Part shown: piece by piece, positions 34,489 to 43,566 of the stretch
Layout of the letters: each line of letters starts with the position of its first letter
Numbering within the stretch: the stretch's first letter is position 1
Notes under the pieces: model-generated
Seen by the model: the letters and a program-made list of their open reading frames with translations, nothing else
The model's database searches: none
Told to the model about the DNA's origin: nothing
From: Sulfurovum sp.
Lineage (GTDB): Bacteria > Campylobacterota > Campylobacteria > Campylobacterales > Sulfurovaceae
Direction of reading: 5' to 3'
NCBI GenBank assembly: GCA_027082955.1
Contig: JALWTA010000014.1
Coordinates: forward strand, 20,628 to 84,627
DNA: 64,000 nt
Program-made: the position numbers and the translations under genes

Positions 34489-35510
34489 TAGAAATACCTT
34501 GCTACCCGTTTTTTGAAAAGATATACACCAAAAGCAAAGACAGAGAATATTGCTGCAAAAAGAAGCGGCAGAGTACCCCATTTCTCAAGTGAGGATGCGA
34601 TCAGATAGAGTGCAAGCGCTGTAAGAAAAATGACGATGTAGGTGTGGTTTGCCTGATATCTCGGGTTGATCATGCTGAATGCTGAAACCAGATAGAGCGA
34701 AAGGAACGGTATAAGACTGGTGAAGAGAAAGAAGTAGAGCCGGTGTCGGATATGGCTGTTTGTAGGTGCTTTCTTCCAGTAGGCTATGGTATCTTGAAAA
34801 TGGTATTGCTTCTTGGGCGTTGTATCAAATGCCTGAAACGTTTTGTACTTTGCCTGCTGGAGAGTATCTTGCGTATAGGTGTATCCGTAACCGTTTTGCA
34901 GCAGCAGTGATGCCTGTCCGTCGTGTTTTTGCATTTTCCCTCTCTTCGCAGCGAAAAACTGTTCATTGTTCATATCTGTACGGTTATAAATCACCAGATC
35001 TTTGAACGTACCGTCATCGTTTTTTTCTTTCACATAGATGTAGTAGTCACCAAACTTCTGTCCAAGTTTTCCAGGAACAATATTGAGTTTCGCTTCTGCC
35101 TTTTTCTCCTCTTTGAACGAGTTGTACAGTTGTTTGCTCATAGGCATGGCAAGCAGGGAAATGACCAGCATCAAGGCTGAAAACAGAATACTGACAATAA
35201 GCAGACCCCGTAAAATCCTGTTGGCTTTCAGTCCAAGTGCGTACAGTGCAATCAATTCATTATCGACAGAGAGCTTGATGAGCACATTGGCAAGTGCTGC
35301 GACGAAAGAGACAGGAAGTGTGTAGAATACAATGTTGGGGACAGAGTAGCTGTAGAGTTGAATAAGCTCGGGAAATGTCAACTGTATCTGTGCCGTCAGT
35401 GCTGCAATTTTAACGAGATAGACCAACGATATAATGAGAAAAAAAGGAACAAATATCGTCAGAAAAGCGTGTGTAAAGTTTTCTGAGATATATCCTCTGA
35501 TATTAACCAT
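34488..35510 (-). CDS. LptF/LptG-family LPS export permease
   Basis: The 340-residue protein is a YjgP/YjgQ-type permease of the LPS transport complex LptB2FG: three N-terminal helices, a periplasmic beta-jellyroll-like domain (about residues 130-235, KLNIVPGKLGQKFGDYYIYV) and three C-terminal helices (LYFFLFTSLIPFLSLYLVSA). Position beside prepilin peptidase matches the LptF-like gene of other Campylobacterota. It does not settle whether this is LptF or LptG. Overlaps truA by 1 nt and the prepilin peptidase gene by 8 nt. Confidence 0.9.
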   Translation of the reverse strand: MVNIRGYISENFTHAFLTIFVPFFLIISLVYLVKIAALTAQIQLTFPELIQLYSYSVPNIVFYTLPVSFVAALANVLIKLSVDNELIALYALGLKANRILRGLLIVSILFSALMLVISLLAMPMSKQLYNSFKEEKKAEAKLNIVPGKLGQKFGDYYIYVKEKNDDGTFKDLVIYNRTDMNNEQFFAAKRGKMQKHDGQASLLLQNGYGYTYTQDTLQQAKYKTFQAFDTTPKKQYHFQDTIAYWKKAPTNSHIRHRLYFFLFTSLIPFLSLYLVSAFSMINPRYQANHTYIVIFLTALALYLIASSLEKWGTLPLLFAAIFSVFAFGVYLFKKRVARYF

Positions 35511-36243
35511 AGATCACCTTCTCGATCAGTTGCAGGGTTTGGGTATCGTATATATAGACAATAAAGGTTGCCATAGCCAGAAAAGGAACAAAAGGAACTC
35601 CGGTCTCTCTTTTGATCAGAGAAGGGACGACAGCAAGAATGGCAGAAAGGAAGAGCGCTGCAAAAAAATTTGGAAAACCTAGCAGTGCTCCCATGGTACC
35701 TGCAACGATGACATCCGCTCCTCCCATTGCCTGACGTCGTGCTATAAGAGACGAGAAAAGGCCGATTAGGTAAAGTCCTCCCGCAGCTATAGCGGCATAC
35801 ATTGCGGCATGGAGAAAGTCCGGCTGAATAAGGGCAAAAATCAGGGCAGCAAAGTTGACATTGTCCGGTACAGCCATATATTTAAAATCAATCATAACCA
35901 ATGCAAAGAGTGCGGCAAAGCTGAAAGCGACAAACGGAAGATACCAGACGAGTCCAAGTTTGAAGTAGAGGATGACAAAGAGAATACCGGTGATCAATTC
36001 GACGAGAGGATACTGTTTGGCTATGGGTGCATTGCAAAAAGCGCATTTCCCTCTTAGAAAAAGCCAAGAGAGCACTGGAATGTTATGGTACCACTTTAAC
36101 GGTGTGCTGCAGTGTTGGCAATGGGATGCCGGAAAGGCAATGTTCTCCCCTTTGGGGATACGGTAGATGACGACATTCAAAAACGAACCTATCATCAAGC
36201 CGATAATAAAAACCACTATACTGATCAAAATTGTGTCGGTCAT
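35503..36243 (-). CDS. Type IV prepilin peptidase / methyltransferase (PilD-like)
   Basis: This membrane aspartyl protease trims and methylates type IV pilin-like proteins. The 246-residue protein has the GSFLNVVIYRIP start, two zinc Cys pairs (CQHC and CAFC), and the two catalytic Asp motifs, one in MIDFKYMAVPDNVN and one in MGGADVIVAG. Eight or so hydrophobic helices are evident. It overlaps uppS by 4 nt (ATGA). Type IV pilus or secretion genes are not in the window. Confidence 0.94.
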   Translation of the reverse strand: MTDTILISIVVFIIGLMIGSFLNVVIYRIPKGENIAFPASHCQHCSTPLKWYHNIPVLSWLFLRGKCAFCNAPIAKQYPLVELITGILFVILYFKLGLVWYLPFVAFSFAALFALVMIDFKYMAVPDNVNFAALIFALIQPDFLHAAMYAAIAAGGLYLIGLFSSLIARRQAMGGADVIVAGTMGALLGFPNFFAALFLSAILAVVPSLIKRETGVPFVPFLAMATFIVYIYDTQTLQLIEKVIYG

Positions 36244-36929
36244 GACAATCCTCCAAATCGCCGGTTTCTGTTTTGAAAATCGGTTACGATATCATCAAGC
36301 TCTTCTACTGTAAAGTCCGGCCAGAGTGTTTGGGTAAAATAAAATTCCGCATAAGAGAGCTGCCATAGCAGAAAGTTGGAAACCCGTTCCTCGCCACTGG
36401 TGCGGATCAGCAGGTCAATATCACTGTAGGGTGTCTGTAGTGCCGCTGAGATATCTGCTTCGGTGACCTCTTCCTTTCCTACAGCGATCAGGCTGTTGAC
36501 CGCATGGGTGATCTCCGCCCTTCCGCCATAGTTGAGTGCCAAAATATGGGTCAGGTCTGTGTTGTGTCGTGTCGCTTCTTCTGTTTTTCGGATGCGCTCT
36601 TGTAGCTTGGAAGAGAATGCCTTCATGTCACCTATTGCAAGAAATTTGACGTTGTTCTCCTGATAGGTGGCAAGTTCTTTTTGCAGATAGCGGTCGAGCA
36701 GACGCATGAGAAAATCTACTTCAAGTTTGGGGCGTTTCCAGTTTTCGGTACTGAAAGCATAGAAAGTGACAGTTTCAATCTCTGGATGCTTGGCACAATA
36801 GCGTGTGACATCACGGATGATCTCTGCACCCTGTTCATGCCCTTTGGTGCGGGCAAGACCACGCTGTGCTGCCCAGCGTCCGTTTCCGTCCATGATGATG
36901 GCAAGGTTTTTCAGTGGTGTTTTAGTCAT
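36240..36929 (-). CDS. uppS: Isoprenyl transferase (undecaprenyl diphosphate synthase)
   Basis: UppS makes the C55 lipid carrier for peptidoglycan and LPS. The 229-residue protein starts MTKTPLKNLAIIMDGNGRWA, with catalytic Asp in IMDGNGRW, then FYAFSTENWKRP, and the C-terminal SGEERVSNFLLWQLSYAE. ATG 36929 lies within the end of coaBC (8-nt overlap). A longer frame upstream is coaBC in another frame. Confidence 0.96.
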   Translation of the reverse strand: MTKTPLKNLAIIMDGNGRWAAQRGLARTKGHEQGAEIIRDVTRYCAKHPEIETVTFYAFSTENWKRPKLEVDFLMRLLDRYLQKELATYQENNVKFLAIGDMKAFSSKLQERIRKTEEATRHNTDLTHILALNYGGRAEITHAVNSLIAVGKEEVTEADISAALQTPYSDIDLLIRTSGEERVSNFLLWQLSYAEFYFTQTLWPDFTVEELDDIVTDFQNRNRRFGGLS

Positions 36930-38190
36930 CGGCAAGTACTTTCGCGTGGTCGAGTATTTTTTGTGCGAGGGTTGTCTTGTCTGCTCTGCCAAGCGGTGCT
37001 GTTTCATCAGCAGTGATGAAGGTGATCTCGTTTTCATCCCCGCCAAAGCTTTTGGCATCTTCAAGCAGGTTGTAACAGACGGCATCTACCTCTTTTTGCT
37101 GCAGGAGTGCTTTGGCATTTTCAAGCCCTTGGGTACTGTCCATCTCTGCCTTGAATGCAACGGTATGGATGCCATCTTTATTTAAAGAAGAGAGAATATC
37201 CGGTGTTTGTGTCAGTTCAAGTGCCCATGTATCACCGAGCATACTCTTTTTCAGTTTTCCCTTTTGAGGGAACTTCGGTTTGTAGTCTGCCACCGCAGCT
37301 ACCATGAAAAGATATGGTGTCTTTTGGATGAGCATGCGTGCTTCTGAAGAGTTCATACTCGCTTTGCTCATGACACCTTTTTTGGCAACACGTATTGCAT
37401 CGACAGTGTAGTCAAGCATCTCTTCGGCATCTTCTACTTCGATGGTGTAGATGCTCTGCGGCAGACCGATAGTATCTTTAGTGGTGATGTAGCAGACGTC
37501 CGCTCCACGTAGGTAGAGTGCAGTGGCGATCGCTTTTGCCATCTTGCCAGAAGAGTAGTTGCTGATGTAACGCACCTCGTCGATCTTCTCTCTGGTACCG
37601 CCACCTGTGACCACCACACGTCTGTCACTCCAGAAAGGATCTTTGTAGAGGGCTTTGGCTGTATGGAAAAAGATCTCTTCCGGATCAGCAAGTGCTCCGT
37701 TTCCCTCATCACCGCAGGCAAGTGTTTTGCTTTGCGGTTCGACTACCTCAATGTCATTGACCTTGAGCATCTTTAAAGAGCCTTCAGTGTAGTGGTTGGC
37801 AAGCATCTGTGTATTGGCGGCAGGTGCGACAATGAGCTGTCCTTTAAATGCAAGAGCACTCTGCAGTAAAATGTTGTCTGCTATCCCCTTGGAGAGTTTG
37901 TTAAGGGTATTGGCTGTTGCCGGAGCAATGACAAAAACATCACACTGTTTACCGAGCTCAATATGGTTGAGGGTACTGCTCCAGCTCTCTGTTGTTTCGG
38001 TAAGCACAGGGTTTCTGGTGAGTGCTTCAAACGTGAGTGCAGAGACAAAACGCTCGGCTGAGGGTGTCATGACCACATGCACCTGTGCACCGGCTTTGAC
38101 AAGCAGTCTGGCAAGGTCACACACTTTGTAGGCAGAGATACTGCCGGTAACGCCAAGCAGCACATGTTTGCCTGAAAGATCGATTTGCAT
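36922..38190 (-). CDS. coaBC: CoaBC bifunctional phosphopantothenoylcysteine synthetase/decarboxylase
   Basis: CoaBC joins cysteine to 4'-phosphopantothenate and decarboxylates the product in CoA synthesis. The 422-residue protein has the CoaC flavoprotein half (LLGVTGSISAYKVCDLARLL, then a catalytic His in the SSTLNHIELGKQ block and PAANTQM with Asn) and the CoaB half from about residue 190 (VVTGGGTREKIDEVRYISNYSSG region and KKSMLGD with Lys). ATG 38190 is 1 nt after the glmU stop. One or two extra residues in the CoaB region could reflect lineage variation. Confidence 0.96.
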   Translation of the reverse strand: MQIDLSGKHVLLGVTGSISAYKVCDLARLLVKAGAQVHVVMTPSAERFVSALTFEALTRNPVLTETTESWSSTLNHIELGKQCDVFVIAPATANTLNKLSKGIADNILLQSALAFKGQLIVAPAANTQMLANHYTEGSLKMLKVNDIEVVEPQSKTLACGDEGNGALADPEEIFFHTAKALYKDPFWSDRRVVVTGGGTREKIDEVRYISNYSSGKMAKAIATALYLRGADVCYITTKDTIGLPQSIYTIEVEDAEEMLDYTVDAIRVAKKGVMSKASMNSSEARMLIQKTPYLFMVAAVADYKPKFPQKGKLKKSMLGDTWALELTQTPDILSSLNKDGIHTVAFKAEMDSTQGLENAKALLQQKEVDAVCYNLLEDAKSFGGDENEITFITADETAPLGRADKTTLAQKILDHAKVLADD

Positions 38191-38191
38191 A

Positions 38192-39484
38192 TTAGTTCTC
38201 TCCGAAAAATTTATAAAAGAAGTTTTTGACACGTTTGAGCGGTGTTCTGGAGATTGCCAGTTCACCCTGTGCGACATCTTTGTTGACGGTCGTACCTGCA
38301 GCGATCATCACATCATCCTCCACCGTTACGGGTGCCACGAGTTGTGTATCGGAACCGACAAAGACGTTTTTGCCGATCTTTGTGGGGTATTTGGCTTTGC
38401 CGTCATAGTTACAGGTGATCACCCCGGCACCAATGTTGCTTCCCTCATCGATACTCGCATCGCCAAGGTAGGCAAGATGTCCTGCCTTGACACCGGTAAG
38501 GGTCGATTTTTTGACCTCGACAAAGTTGCCGATATGGGTATCTTTGAGTACAGAACCGGGACGTATGCGTCCCATAGGTCCGACATCGGAGTTTTCAATG
38601 TGGGAATCTTCAACGACAGAACCGGCTTTGATGTGAGCCTTAATGAGTCTGCTGTGCCCTTCGATGCTGACACCGTTTTCAAGGATGCACTCTCCTTCAA
38701 ATGTGGCACGGCAGTCGATGTAGATGGTCTCTGGAAGACGCATGATGACACCCTGCATCATGAGTGCCTCTTTAATGCGACGCTGCATGATCTCTTCAGC
38801 ATGGGCGAGGTCAAGCTTGGAGTTGACCCCTTTGAACTCCTCCTCTTCGACAAAGACAGGGTGTACTGTTCTGCCTTCTTCGACTGCCATTTTGACAATG
38901 TCGGTAAGGTAGTACTCTTTTTGTGCATTGTTGTTGTCAAGCATCGGAATATAGCGTTCCAGCAGTTCGGTGTTGACTGCATAGATACCGGCATTGACTG
39001 TTTTGACATTGAGCTGTTCAGGCGTACAGTCTTTCTGTTCGACGATCTCTCGAACCTCGCCGTTTTCGATGATCACTCTGCCGTAGCCGCTGGGATTCTC
39101 AAGCTTGATGACAGACATGTTGATGTCAGCATCACCGGCAGTAAGTGCGCGCAGCGATGCTTCGGTAACAAGAGGCATATCACCGTTTAGAATGAGGGTT
39201 CTGCTGTGTTTGGTGTGAACCCCTTTCATCGCACCTCCGGTACCGGGGAACTGTTGAGCATCCTGCAGATGAAAGTGTATGTTTTCATAATGGGCATTGA
39301 TCTCGGATTCAATCCGCTCTGCCTGATGGTAGAGTACTACGGTAACATCATCAGAGACAGCCTGTGCAGCATCGATGGCATGAAAGAGCATCGGTTTTCC
39401 GCTGATGGTATGGAGGACTTTGGGGGTCTCTGATTTCATTCTCGTTCCCTGCCCGGCGGCAAGGATGACAATACTGATGGACAT
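38192..39484 (-). CDS. glmU: GlmU bifunctional UDP-GlcNAc pyrophosphorylase / GlcN-1-P acetyltransferase
   Basis: GlmU makes UDP-GlcNAc for peptidoglycan and lipid A. The 430-residue protein has the nucleotidyltransferase signature [18 protein letters not shown] near the start, LNGDMPLV near 95, and a left-handed beta-helix of hexapeptide repeats from about 240 ([20 protein letters not shown]) with catalytic His in [10 protein letters not shown]. It is the first gene of the leftward operon glmU-coaBC-uppS-prepilin peptidase-LptF/G-truA-cytochrome c. Confidence 0.96.
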   Translation of the reverse strand: MSISIVILAAGQGTRMKSETPKVLHTISGKPMLFHAIDAAQAVSDDVTVVLYHQAERIESEINAHYENIHFHLQDAQQFPGTGGAMKGVHTKHSRTLILNGDMPLVTEASLRALTAGDADINMSVIKLENPSGYGRVIIENGEVREIVEQKDCTPEQLNVKTVNAGIYAVNTELLERYIPMLDNNNAQKEYYLTDIVKMAVEEGRTVHPVFVEEEEFKGVNSKLDLAHAEEIMQRRIKEALMMQGVIMRLPETIYIDCRATFEGECILENGVSIEGHSRLIKAHIKAGSVVEDSHIENSDVGPMGRIRPGSVLKDTHIGNFVEVKKSTLTGVKAGHLAYLGDASIDEGSNIGAGVITCNYDGKAKYPTKIGKNVFVGSDTQLVAPVTVEDDVMIAAGTTVNKDVAQGELAISRTPLKRVKNFFYKFFGEN

Positions 39485-39636
39485 TTGAGGTACCTTTGGA
39501 TAAAATTGTTGTATTTTTGTATGTGATTATATCGAATTGAGATTAAGGGCGGTGTAAAGAAATAGCTCTCATTCGATTTGGGTTAAAGTGTGATTGCTAT
39601 AATAGCATTCAAATATGTTATGAAGAAAAGGCCAGC

Positions 39637-41253
39637 ATGAAAAGAGAGATAACACAGACAAAGTTGATTATCTACAGTGCGCTGTTTATGGTGCTGTTTG
39701 ATAATTACACTTTCTATGTCAATACCTTGAAAGTGTATCCTTTGACTTTGGCAAATAGTGCTTTTTTGCTCTCTTTGATCTTAGTATTGTGGGCAGTTAC
39801 TGTATTGCTATTGACCCTTGTCAGCAGCCGGTATACTACGAAACCGGTATTGATTGCTGTTTTGCTCATTTCCGCATCGACGAACTATTTTATGAACACC
39901 TATCATGTCATTATTGATGACAACATGATACGCAATGTGCTTCAGACAGACTGGCATGAGAGCAGAGACCTTCTGAGCATGAAACTGCTAGCATATATAG
40001 TATTTTTGGGAGTATTGCCTGCCTGGTGGGTATGGAAGGTGCCTGTAGCATATGGTACTTTCAAGAGAGAAGTGCTTGCCAAAGGAAAGACGGTTGTTGC
40101 CTCATTGGTGTTGATTGCTTTATTGCTCTTTTCGTTCAGTAAATACTATGCTTCCTTTTTTCGTGAACATGTCCCCCTGCGATACAATACCAATCCGACA
40201 TTCTGGATCTACAACAGTGTATACTATCTGTACGAGCAGTTTAGTCATACACCGACCTCCATACGTCCGATAGGTACGGATGCAAAAATTGTAACCAATG
40301 AGAAGCATCCAAAGCCGCGATTGGTGATTATGGTGGTAGGAGAAGCAGCACGTGCTGATCACTTTTCACTCAATGGCTATGCGCGTGATACTAACCCAAA
40401 TCTGGCACAGGAAAATGTAATCTCCTTTACCCATTTTTCATCATGCGGCACCAGTACAGCAGAATCGGTACCATGTATGTTTTCTCCTTATAACAGAAGT
40501 AATTACAGCTATAATAAAGGGCACTATACGGAAAATGCACTTGATGTTCTCAAACATACTGGAGCAGTGGGATTACTTTGGCGTGATAACAATTCTGACA
40601 GCAAGGGAGTTGCATTGCGAATTCCTTATGAGAACTACAGAACAGCCAAACACAATACGGTCTGCATTGAAGGGGAGTGTCGTGATGAAGGTATGCTGGT
40701 TGGTCTGGATGAGGTGATCAGGAAGTTTGAGAAAGAAGGGAAACGCAATATCCTCATTGTACTTCACCAGATGGGAAATCATGGACCGGCCTATTACAAA
40801 CGCTATCCTAAAGCATTTGAAAAATTTACACCGGTATGCCGCACAAATCAGCTTGAAGAGTGCAGCCGTGAATCCATTAGGAACGCATATGACAATGCGA
40901 TCTTATATACTGATTATTTCCTCAGCAGGGTGATTGGTTTTCTTAAAAAGTATAACAAACGGTATGATACAGCGATGATTTATATGAGTGACCATGGAGA
41001 GAGCCTAGGTGAAAATGGACTGTATCTGCATGGTTTACCATACCTTATCGCACCTAAAGCGCAGACACATATCCCCGCACTGCTGTGGTTAGGAAAAGGC
41101 ATGCAGCAACGGTTGAATATGGATGCTATTCGATCAGAAAGCAACCTACCGCTTTCCCAAGATGTTCTCTTCTCTACACTGCTGGGTATCTTTCATGTTT
41201 CAACAAACGTTTATCGGAAAAATCAGGATATATTGCATCCTATTGAAAAGTAA
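39637..41253 (+). CDS. Phosphoethanolamine transferase of the EptA family
   Basis: EptA-type enzymes add phosphoethanolamine to lipid A, and in some Campylobacter to other targets such as flagellar rod protein. The 538-residue protein has five N-terminal membrane helices and a periplasmic alkaline-phosphatase/sulfatase domain: VVGEAARADHFSLNGY near residue 233 (first metal Glu), the Thr nucleophile in GTSTAESVPCMFS (about 274) and MSDHGESLGENGLYLHG near 450. Positioned alone after glmU, divergent from it. Lipid A is the likely but unproven acceptor. Confidence 0.92.
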   Translation: MKREITQTKLIIYSALFMVLFDNYTFYVNTLKVYPLTLANSAFLLSLILVLWAVTVLLLTLVSSRYTTKPVLIAVLLISASTNYFMNTYHVIIDDNMIRNVLQTDWHESRDLLSMKLLAYIVFLGVLPAWWVWKVPVAYGTFKREVLAKGKTVVASLVLIALLLFSFSKYYASFFREHVPLRYNTNPTFWIYNSVYYLYEQFSHTPTSIRPIGTDAKIVTNEKHPKPRLVIMVVGEAARADHFSLNGYARDTNPNLAQENVISFTHFSSCGTSTAESVPCMFSPYNRSNYSYNKGHYTENALDVLKHTGAVGLLWRDNNSDSKGVALRIPYENYRTAKHNTVCIEGECRDEGMLVGLDEVIRKFEKEGKRNILIVLHQMGNHGPAYYKRYPKAFEKFTPVCRTNQLEECSRESIRNAYDNAILYTDYFLSRVIGFLKKYNKRYDTAMIYMSDHGESLGENGLYLHGLPYLIAPKAQTHIPALLWLGKGMQQRLNMDAIRSESNLPLSQDVLFSTLLGIFHVSTNVYRKNQDILHPIEK

Positions 41254-41317
41254 ATGATTGAAGGTGTTATATCGGCTATTGAGTGCAAGATAAGATATAA
41301 AAGGGGAGTACAATGTC

Positions 41318-41343
41318 CTACAGAAGCATTTAGGCTTCTGTAG
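41318..41343. terminator. Perfect 10-bp stem-loop between eptA-like and DUF3597 genes
   Basis: CTACAGAAGC-atttag-GCTTCTGTAG. The two genes converge here, so it may serve both as a terminator, although neither side has a close T run. Confidence 0.45.
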
Positions 41344-41350
41344 ACACGTG

Positions 41351-41776
41351 TCAGTGCAAGAGCTCTTCAGGGATATTTCCGCCGTTTTGGGCGATCTTTT
41401 CCAAGACTGCTTTGTGCAGTGCAATATTTTGTTCAGCAGTTCCTTCATAGTCTTCAATGCCCATTTCGGAAGCGAGTTCTTTTCTGTGGGCATAGCCACT
41501 GTCAAGTCCAAGCAGTTTCATCAAGTCGACAATAGAGGTTTTCCAGTTGAGCCCTGGATTTTGCTCAGAGAGTGTTTCGAGTTTCGCCACAACATCAACC
41601 ACTTCGACGGCTTCTACTGCCACTTCTGGTTCTGCAGGCTCGGAAGATGCATTTTCTGTCTCAGGTGCCTCAGCAATAACTTCTTCCGTTGCTGCTACAG
41701 CTTCAGTTTCGGGTTCAGTTTTTGGTGCATCATCACCAAATCCAAGTTTTTTCATAATGTTGCCAAAAATGCTCAT
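41351..41776 (-). CDS. DUF3597-family protein
   Basis: The 141-residue protein has a short amphipathic start (MSIFGNIMKKLGFG), an acidic Ala/Glu/Val-rich linker (about 20-62) and a C-terminal DUF3597 domain (VAKLETLSEQNPGLNWKTSI, DLMKLLGLDSGYAHRKELA, EMGIEDYEGTAEQNIALHKA). That domain is found in many bacteria and has no assigned function. The linker is low complexity and probably disordered. Confidence 0.8.
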   Translation of the reverse strand: MSIFGNIMKKLGFGDDAPKTEPETEAVAATEEVIAEAPETENASSEPAEPEVAVEAVEVVDVVAKLETLSEQNPGLNWKTSIVDLMKLLGLDSGYAHRKELASEMGIEDYEGTAEQNIALHKAVLEKIAQNGGNIPEELLH

Positions 41777-41950
41777 ATGTGTATCTCCTTTATATTGTTG
41801 TGTGTCACACAGTATAACGGATGAATATCGTTAAAGCATAACATAACAGACATATCTTACTCACTTTGTTATCTGCTTTGCTTTCTTATCGTGATTTTCT
41901 CTCAAAATTGGCTAAAATACGCCTAAAGATTTACTCAATAGGAAATCATT

Positions 41951-43069
41951 GTGCAATGTAAACATTTTGGAAGCTGTGGGTCATGCAGTTTGTATGCTGT
42001 GGCGTATACTGAGCAGTTGGCTAAGAAGCAAGAGAGAGTACGGGGATTGCTCGCACCGTTTTATGAAGGTAAACTTGCAGTCTTTGATTCCCCGGATTCG
42101 CACTACCGCGCACGTGCGGAGTTTCGCATCTGGCATGAGGGTGAGGTGTGTCATTATGCCATGGGGAACATCACGAAGAACGGGGCGGTTAACATCAGCG
42201 AATGTCCTAAGGTTATTGAGCCTATAGAAAAGCGTATGTGGAAACTGCTTGAAGCGATTAACGCTTCACCTGATGTGCTCAAAAAGAAGCTCTTTGCCGT
42301 GGAGTTTTTGGCGACAACGACCGATGAGTGTCTGATTACGATGCTCTACCACCGTAAACTCGATGAGCTCTGGAGCGAGGAAGCCAAGCAGCTTGAAGCG
42401 CTACTTAAGTGCAAAGTGATGGGGCGCAGCCGCAAGCAGAAGGTGGTACTCTCCGATGAGTATGTGACCGAAAGACTGCCCATAGACGGCAGAGTGATCA
42501 CCTATGTGGAGTATGAGAGCGGCTTTACGCAGCCTAACCCTACGGTGAATATCAAGATGATCGAGTGGGCAATCGCACAGGCGAAAAAGACGGGCGGAGG
42601 AGATCTGCTTGAAGCCTACTGCGGACTGGGTAACTTCACGCTGCCGCTTTCTCACTACTATGACAAAGTACTCGCAACTGAGATCTCCAAACGCTCCATC
42701 CATGCTGCACTGCAAAACTGTCAGCTAAACGGGGTGAAGAACATCACCTTTGCGCGTATGGCATCAGAGGAGATGACCGAGGCACTTCAGGGTGTGCGTA
42801 GCTTTGAGAGACTTAAAGGAATCGACCTAACACAGTATGACTTTACGACCGTACTGGTCGATCCGCCGCGTGCGGGGCTCGATGAAGGCACAACTGCACT
42901 GATTGCCGACATGGAGCATATCATCTACATCTCTTGCAACCCTGACACCCTTGCACGTGATCTTGAAACGCTCTGTAAGAGTCATGAGGTGTTTGATGCT
43001 GCTATATTTGATCAGTTCCCCCACACAGAGCATGTAGAGAGCGGAGTGTTTTTGAAAAAAAGAGCTTAG
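41951..43069 (+). CDS. trmA: tRNA (uracil-5-)-methyltransferase TrmA
   Basis: TrmA methylates U54 of tRNA. The 372-residue protein begins with GTG (VQCKHFGSCGSCSLY), has SAM-binding LLEAYCGLGNFTLPLS near residue 215, VLVDPPRAGLDEG near 300 and the catalytic Cys in IYISCNPDTLARDL near 325. The early cysteines CKHFGSCGSC are not those of a typical TrmA and look like a small metal-binding knuckle; RlmC/RumA-type methyltransferases carry Fe-S cysteines, so assignment to U54 rests on overall length and motif style. AGGAAA precedes the GTG. Confidence 0.88.
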   Translation: MQCKHFGSCGSCSLYAVAYTEQLAKKQERVRGLLAPFYEGKLAVFDSPDSHYRARAEFRIWHEGEVCHYAMGNITKNGAVNISECPKVIEPIEKRMWKLLEAINASPDVLKKKLFAVEFLATTTDECLITMLYHRKLDELWSEEAKQLEALLKCKVMGRSRKQKVVLSDEYVTERLPIDGRVITYVEYESGFTQPNPTVNIKMIEWAIAQAKKTGGGDLLEAYCGLGNFTLPLSHYYDKVLATEISKRSIHAALQNCQLNGVKNITFARMASEEMTEALQGVRSFERLKGIDLTQYDFTTVLVDPPRAGLDEGTTALIADMEHIIYISCNPDTLARDLETLCKSHEVFDAAIFDQFPHTEHVESGVFLKKRA

Positions 43070-43491
43070 AGCTCTTTGTGTGCGACCATGGCACAGAGGT
43101 TCTGTACCACTTTCATGCCGGCATTTTTGGCTTTTTCGGCTGCGGCATTGTTGACCAGACCAAGCTGCCCCCAAAATACCTTGACATCACCTCTTTCTAT
43201 GCACGCATCGGCAATGGCATCGAAGGCTGCCGGTTTTCTGAAAATATCGACCATATCGACCTCAAAGGGGATTTCTTTAAGTGAGTGGTAAACCTTCTCT
43301 CCAAGTATCTTATCACCCTTTGGGTAGACCGGTACGATCTTGTATCCGGCTTCCTGCAGGTACTTGGCGACACGGTGGCTTGCTTTGCTCGGATCGGGTG
43401 AGAGACCGAGTACGGCAATGGTCTTGACGCTGTCAAAAATCTCTTTGATCTCTTCTTGATTACTGTTTACAGTAGGAAATTCACATTCCAT
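43066..43491 (-). CDS. CoA-binding domain protein (YccU-like)
   Basis: The 141-residue protein is a single Rossmann-type CoA-binding domain: TIAVLGLSPDPSKASHRVAKYLQ near residue 28, GYKIVPVYPKG, DMVDIFRKP and KVFWGQLGLVN, as in succinyl-CoA synthetase alpha subunits. Relatives of this length bind CoA but have no firm function. Its 3' end overlaps convergent trmA by 4 nt. Confidence 0.9.
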   Translation of the reverse strand: MECEFPTVNSNQEEIKEIFDSVKTIAVLGLSPDPSKASHRVAKYLQEAGYKIVPVYPKGDKILGEKVYHSLKEIPFEVDMVDIFRKPAAFDAIADACIERGDVKVFWGQLGLVNNAAAEKAKNAGMKVVQNLCAMVAHKEL

Positions 43492-43531
43492 GCTTTATCC
43501 TTTATTTAGGGGTTTTAGAGGAGCCCTTAGT

Positions 43532-43551
43532 TATAATTTGACCATTATAAT
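43532..43551 (+). promoter_or_regulatory. Two -10 boxes upstream of ilvA
   Basis: Two TATAAT hexamers, at 43532-43537 and 43546-43551, lie 35 and 21 nt before the ilvA ATG. They may be alternative start sites. Confidence 0.35.
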
Positions 43552-43566
43552 ACTCAGGAATGATTA

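Noticed and set aside
38168..39190. Long open frame on the + strand opposite glmU (340 codons)
   Set aside because: It is the mirror of glmU codon structure; the product has no recognisable domains and glmU is unmistakable on the other strand. The same applies to the long frames opposite msrAB (27595-28704), dnaK, hypB, metH and the dipeptidase.
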